Below, in pieces: positions 60,944-64,000 of a stretch of 64,000 nucleotides of DNA (within the stretch, counting starts at the first letter, position 1; every line of letters starts with the position of its first letter). The DNA lies in NCBI GenBank assembly GCA_039707465.1, contig CM077644.1:221024962-221088961 (forward strand), in the 5' to 3' direction. The stretch is from Rhabdophis nuchalis (Eukaryota > Chordata > Lepidosauria > Squamata > Natricidae). The translations under genes were made by a program, and so were the position numbers. Under the pieces are notes generated by a model. That model had not been told where the DNA came from. It saw nothing but the letters and a program-made list of their open reading frames with translations, and did no database searches.

Positions 60944-61845
60944 TTGGCCCTGACTCTATTCACAAATTTTAGTACAATTATATTCAGAGCATTAATTAAT
61001 GTATTAATTAAATTAATTAAGGTGTTAAGATTACAGCGGAGAACATTCTATTTTCTGTTATCAACAACTTTTTCAATTTTTTTAGTACAATAATTTTTTA
61101 ATATTAGTGAGAAAATATTTTTCTCTTACCTCTACATCCTCCTTCTGTATTTGTGATTGTGCCTGATCTATTATTAGTTACTATTGGGGGTAAGTATTGT
61201 TACATACAGAACACAGCAAAGGTATGACAAAAATAGTAGGTCAAAGAACTTAAAAGCATGGGACAAGAAAAAAGTAACAGCAATGATGCCTGAAAGCTAT
61301 CCTTGCCTTAGTATCTTCTCTTGACTTCTTCCAAACTTCCCACTACATTCTTTTTCAGGATCTCAGTGGTTTATTACTATTATTAGTATTTGGCATATTT
61401 AATTTGCATATTACTCAGCAGGATTTTGGGGGATATTAGTTCTCTGGGTGCCACCCATTGACACTGTTGTGAAATGCACAGCTGTACAAAATTTGCATGT
61501 ATAAATAAATGAAAAGATTCATTCAGCCATGGTATTCTAAGTCTTCTTCTTTGTCATGACTCATACCCTCATCTATTTATTTTGCAATTTGGCATTACTT
61601 TTGTTCTCTCTGTATACTGAGACCACTAACTTTATTACTTTTCTACTAGTCACTGACTTTTATATTTACATCCTATTCATTTAGCTTCTATTCATTTTAG
61701 GCCTTATCCATTCTTGTTTTACTAGCCACATTTCTTAACTACTCACTTGAATTCAACTTATTTATTCATATTTCACATTTCTAAGCTGTCTATCACCCCC
61801 AAACAGGAGCTTTGTGTTTCTTTCTTTATTTTATGTTTCTTTTAC
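60944..61845. other. Unannotated AT-rich sequence
   Basis: Nothing was recognised. Confidence 0.4.
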
Positions 61846-62705
61846 AATAATACAATAGCAGAGTTGGAAGGGACCTTGTAGGTCTTCTAGTCCAACCCCC
61901 TGCGTAGGCAGGAACCTTATACCATTTCAGACAAATGGCTATCTAACATCTTCTTAAAGACTTCCAGGGTTGGGGCATTCACAACTTCTGGAGGCAAGCT
62001 GTTCCAGAGGTTAATTGTTCTAACTGTCAGGAAATTTCTCCTTAGTTCTAAGTTGCTTCTCTCCTTGATTAGTTTCCACCCATTGCTTCTTGTCCTGCCC
62101 CCAGGTGCCTTGGAGAATAGTTTGACTCCCTCTTCTTTGTGGCACCCTCTGAGATATCGGAACACTGCTAACATGTCTCCCCTGGTCCTTCTCTTCATCA
62201 AACTAGACATACCCAGTTCCTGCAACCGTTCTTCATATGTTTTAGCCTCCAGTCCCCTAGTCATCTTTGTTGCCCTTCTCTGCACTCTTTCCAGAGTCTC
62301 CACGTCTTTTCTACATCGTGGCGACCAAAACTGTATGCAGTATTCCAAGTGTGGCCTTACCAAGGCACTATACAGTGCCATTAACACTTCACGTGATCTA
62401 GAGTCTATCGCTCTGTTTATGCAGCCTAGAACTGTGTTGGCTTTTTTGGCAGCTGCTGCACACTGCTGGCTCATATTTAAATGGTTGCCCACTAGGATTC
62501 CAAGATCCCTCTCACAGTTGCTACTATTGAGCAAGATACCACCTATACTGTACCTGTGCATTTGTTTTTCTTGCCTAAATGTAGAACCTTACTTTTTTCA
62601 CAATTGAATTTCATTTTGTTAGATAGTGCCCAATGTTCAAGTTTGTCTAGATCCTTCTGTATCTTAAGCCTATCTTCTGGAGTGTTGGCTATTCCTGCCA
62701 GTGTA
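61846..62705 (-). mobile_element. CR1 LINE, 5'-truncated, youngest copy
   Basis: The 3' end (AATACAATAGCAGAGTTGGA) is at the low coordinate. Similarity runs to GCTATTCCTGCCAGTGTACC at 62705. It covers the RT C-terminal and 3' end only. Confidence 0.92.
61917..62561 (-). pseudogene. CR1 reverse transcriptase C-terminal frame, open
   Basis: 214 codons without a break. From the N-terminus: SSNCERDLGILVGNHLNMSQ, CAAAAKKANTVLGCINRAID, ALYSALVRPHLEYCIQFWSP, DVETLERVQRRATKM, DMLAVFRYLRGCHKEEGVKL, TINLWNSLPPEVVNAPTLEV and a C-terminal HLSEMV. These are the standard blocks after the RT catalytic core of CR1. The core (including its aspartates), endonuclease and ORF1 are missing, so the frame is non-functional, but its openness points to recent insertion. 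Confidence 0.9.
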
Positions 62706-64000
62706 CCATTTTAATGTACCATTTCTCACTTTAAAGAAAAATGACATTATACACATTTATAGTTCATTGAGCAAAAACTAATTGTCCAAACATGTTCTTT
62801 ACCATTCATTCTTTTTATACTTATACTTAACAATAAATCACATAGTATCCACTATCTTTCAACCAAAATTTGTCCTAAACTGATATGTCTCTGTCAATCA
62901 ATTTTGTCAAAAAAAAAAATCTCCATCAATTTCTCAATTTTTATTGTGTGTTCCAGTGTAGTGCATAAATCCATCTCAAACCTTAATATCTTGCCCAGCT
63001 ACGTTTTCTGGGTCAGATTAAAAAATCTGGGTGTTTGGTATATTCAAATGCTCCTCACTTCCTCTTAAAATCCGTCTAATATATTTCCCTACAAATCATT
63101 CAGGTTGTCAGCTAATAGTATATTGTTTGCATATAAAAATACATGTATTTTTTAAATCTTCACCAACATAGTACTAATATCACTGTGAGTATTCTTTATA
63201 CAGGTATCCATTATACTTAAAACTGAAAGGATATTACATATCCTTATGTACTTATGTACATCCTCATTTTTAGAGTAATCATTGCAGCAATCAACTCTCT
63301 TACAGACATTTTTACCTTTTTCAACGTCTCTTTACCTTCTTTGTTCTACCCAGCATCCCTTTTTATTCCATCCTTCATATGCAATTCCACACAGTTCTAA
63401 CGCAACATAGTTCTTTTCACTTTGTTCTAAGCAACTTCATTATGCATTTCCACTTTTCATTTAATCTGTCGAGAGACTGATCAATCTAATACTTTTTCAT
63501 AATGGATTCATACTTTCTCCTTCGGTTATCATTCTACTTTGATGCTCATTTATTATACTCAGTGAGAACTTCTCATCACTCTTGCACTTTCATTAAATTT
63601 CTATCTTTCATTATACACAATCCTTTCTGTGTGTACTTAGTAATGGACATCATATCTGAATCAAAGAAAACAAAACCTTTTTTTCGATGACAGTACAAAA
63701 TCACAATTGTTATTCATTTCTGGGCCTCCAAAAGGTCAAAATTACTTTTCTACACTGTCTGGGTCTGGTCCCTGCTCATTCATTCTTGTTCCGTCAACCC
63801 TGAAGTGAACCTGGTTGAGACCATCTTGGTGGCTTCAGGATTGCCACACAACAGAGAGTGGGGGAGGGGAATAGCTAAATGGAGTTTTGTAGCCCAAACA
63901 ATAACATTTTCCTGTGGGAACCAAGGACATACTCACGTGTGCCTGACCACAGGAGGGGTGAAGTAACCAAGCAACAGGCCAGCACCTTGATTGGACAGTG
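62706..64000. other. AT-rich sequence, edge of window
   Basis: Minus-strand sequence at 63000-63500 has weak, heavily broken resemblance to a LINE frame that I cannot support. The last 60 bases include TTGATTGGACAG, an inverted CCAAT motif that may be the start of an LTR running off the window. Confidence 0.3.

Noticed and set aside
63000..63500. Minus-strand LINE-like reading with many stops
   Set aside because: The resemblance is too weak and broken to assign to any family by eye.

Overview
This window looks like non-coding nuclear DNA from a squamate reptile, most likely a snake. The basis is the mix of mobile elements. There are CR1 LINEs whose 3' ends read, on the opposite strand, AATAGCAGAGTTGGAAGGGACC, together with many young L2-clade LINEs, BovB/RTE LINEs, a Sauria-type SINE, an R4-like remnant, hAT-type MITEs, Helitron-like elements and many long microsatellites. 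It is AT-rich. I find no host protein-coding exon, rRNA, functional tRNA or CRISPR array, and every reading frame with a recognisable protein signature belongs to a retrotransposon.

Layout. 0-13 kb: a short hAT MITE (204-332), a second MITE class (1208-1471, 7054-7357), an L2 LINE with an open 368-codon frame (2381-3640), a decayed antisense CR1 (4968-6285), a solo LTR with a perfect 5-bp target duplication lying in an older LTR (8917-9845), and a CR1 fragment abutting a Helitron-like element (11830-12518). 13-28 kb: antisense L2 copies seeded on AAT tracts (13156-13948, 25716-26403), a young L2 inside an old L2 (17060-18050), MITEs, a Tc1 end-remnant abutting another DNA element (20844-21512), a BovB fragment (27036-27425) and a doubly truncated L2 (27577-28138). 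28-46 kb: an LTR candidate, a BovB 3' fragment (31085-31645), two MITEs bracketing an ATAC microsatellite (33225-34114), the most complete L2 (35764-37616), an L2 broken by a back-to-front L2 with 32 TTTA units (38124-39983), a tRNA-derived SINE and a second RTE lineage (42970-43262). 46-64 kb: an R4-like remnant (46232-46580), a DNA element broken by two CR1 copies (48723-49799), a Helitron (50498-51145), a Sauria-type SINE (53090-53370), a MITE broken by an L2 and another MITE (55957-57607), two MITEs sharing one target site (58066-58659) and an open CR1 frame (61846-62705).

The elements do not form a genetic pathway. The biological content is a layered insertion history: several loci have exact target-site duplications, so the order of events can be read from the sequence. 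I did not find a new gene system. The most useful leads are the nested loci, the MITE families whose target duplications have a central TA, the coexistence of five non-LTR lineages (L2, CR1, BovB, a second RTE, R4-like) and the link between L2 3' tails and long microsatellites. Family names rest on motif recognition from memory; no database search was possible.
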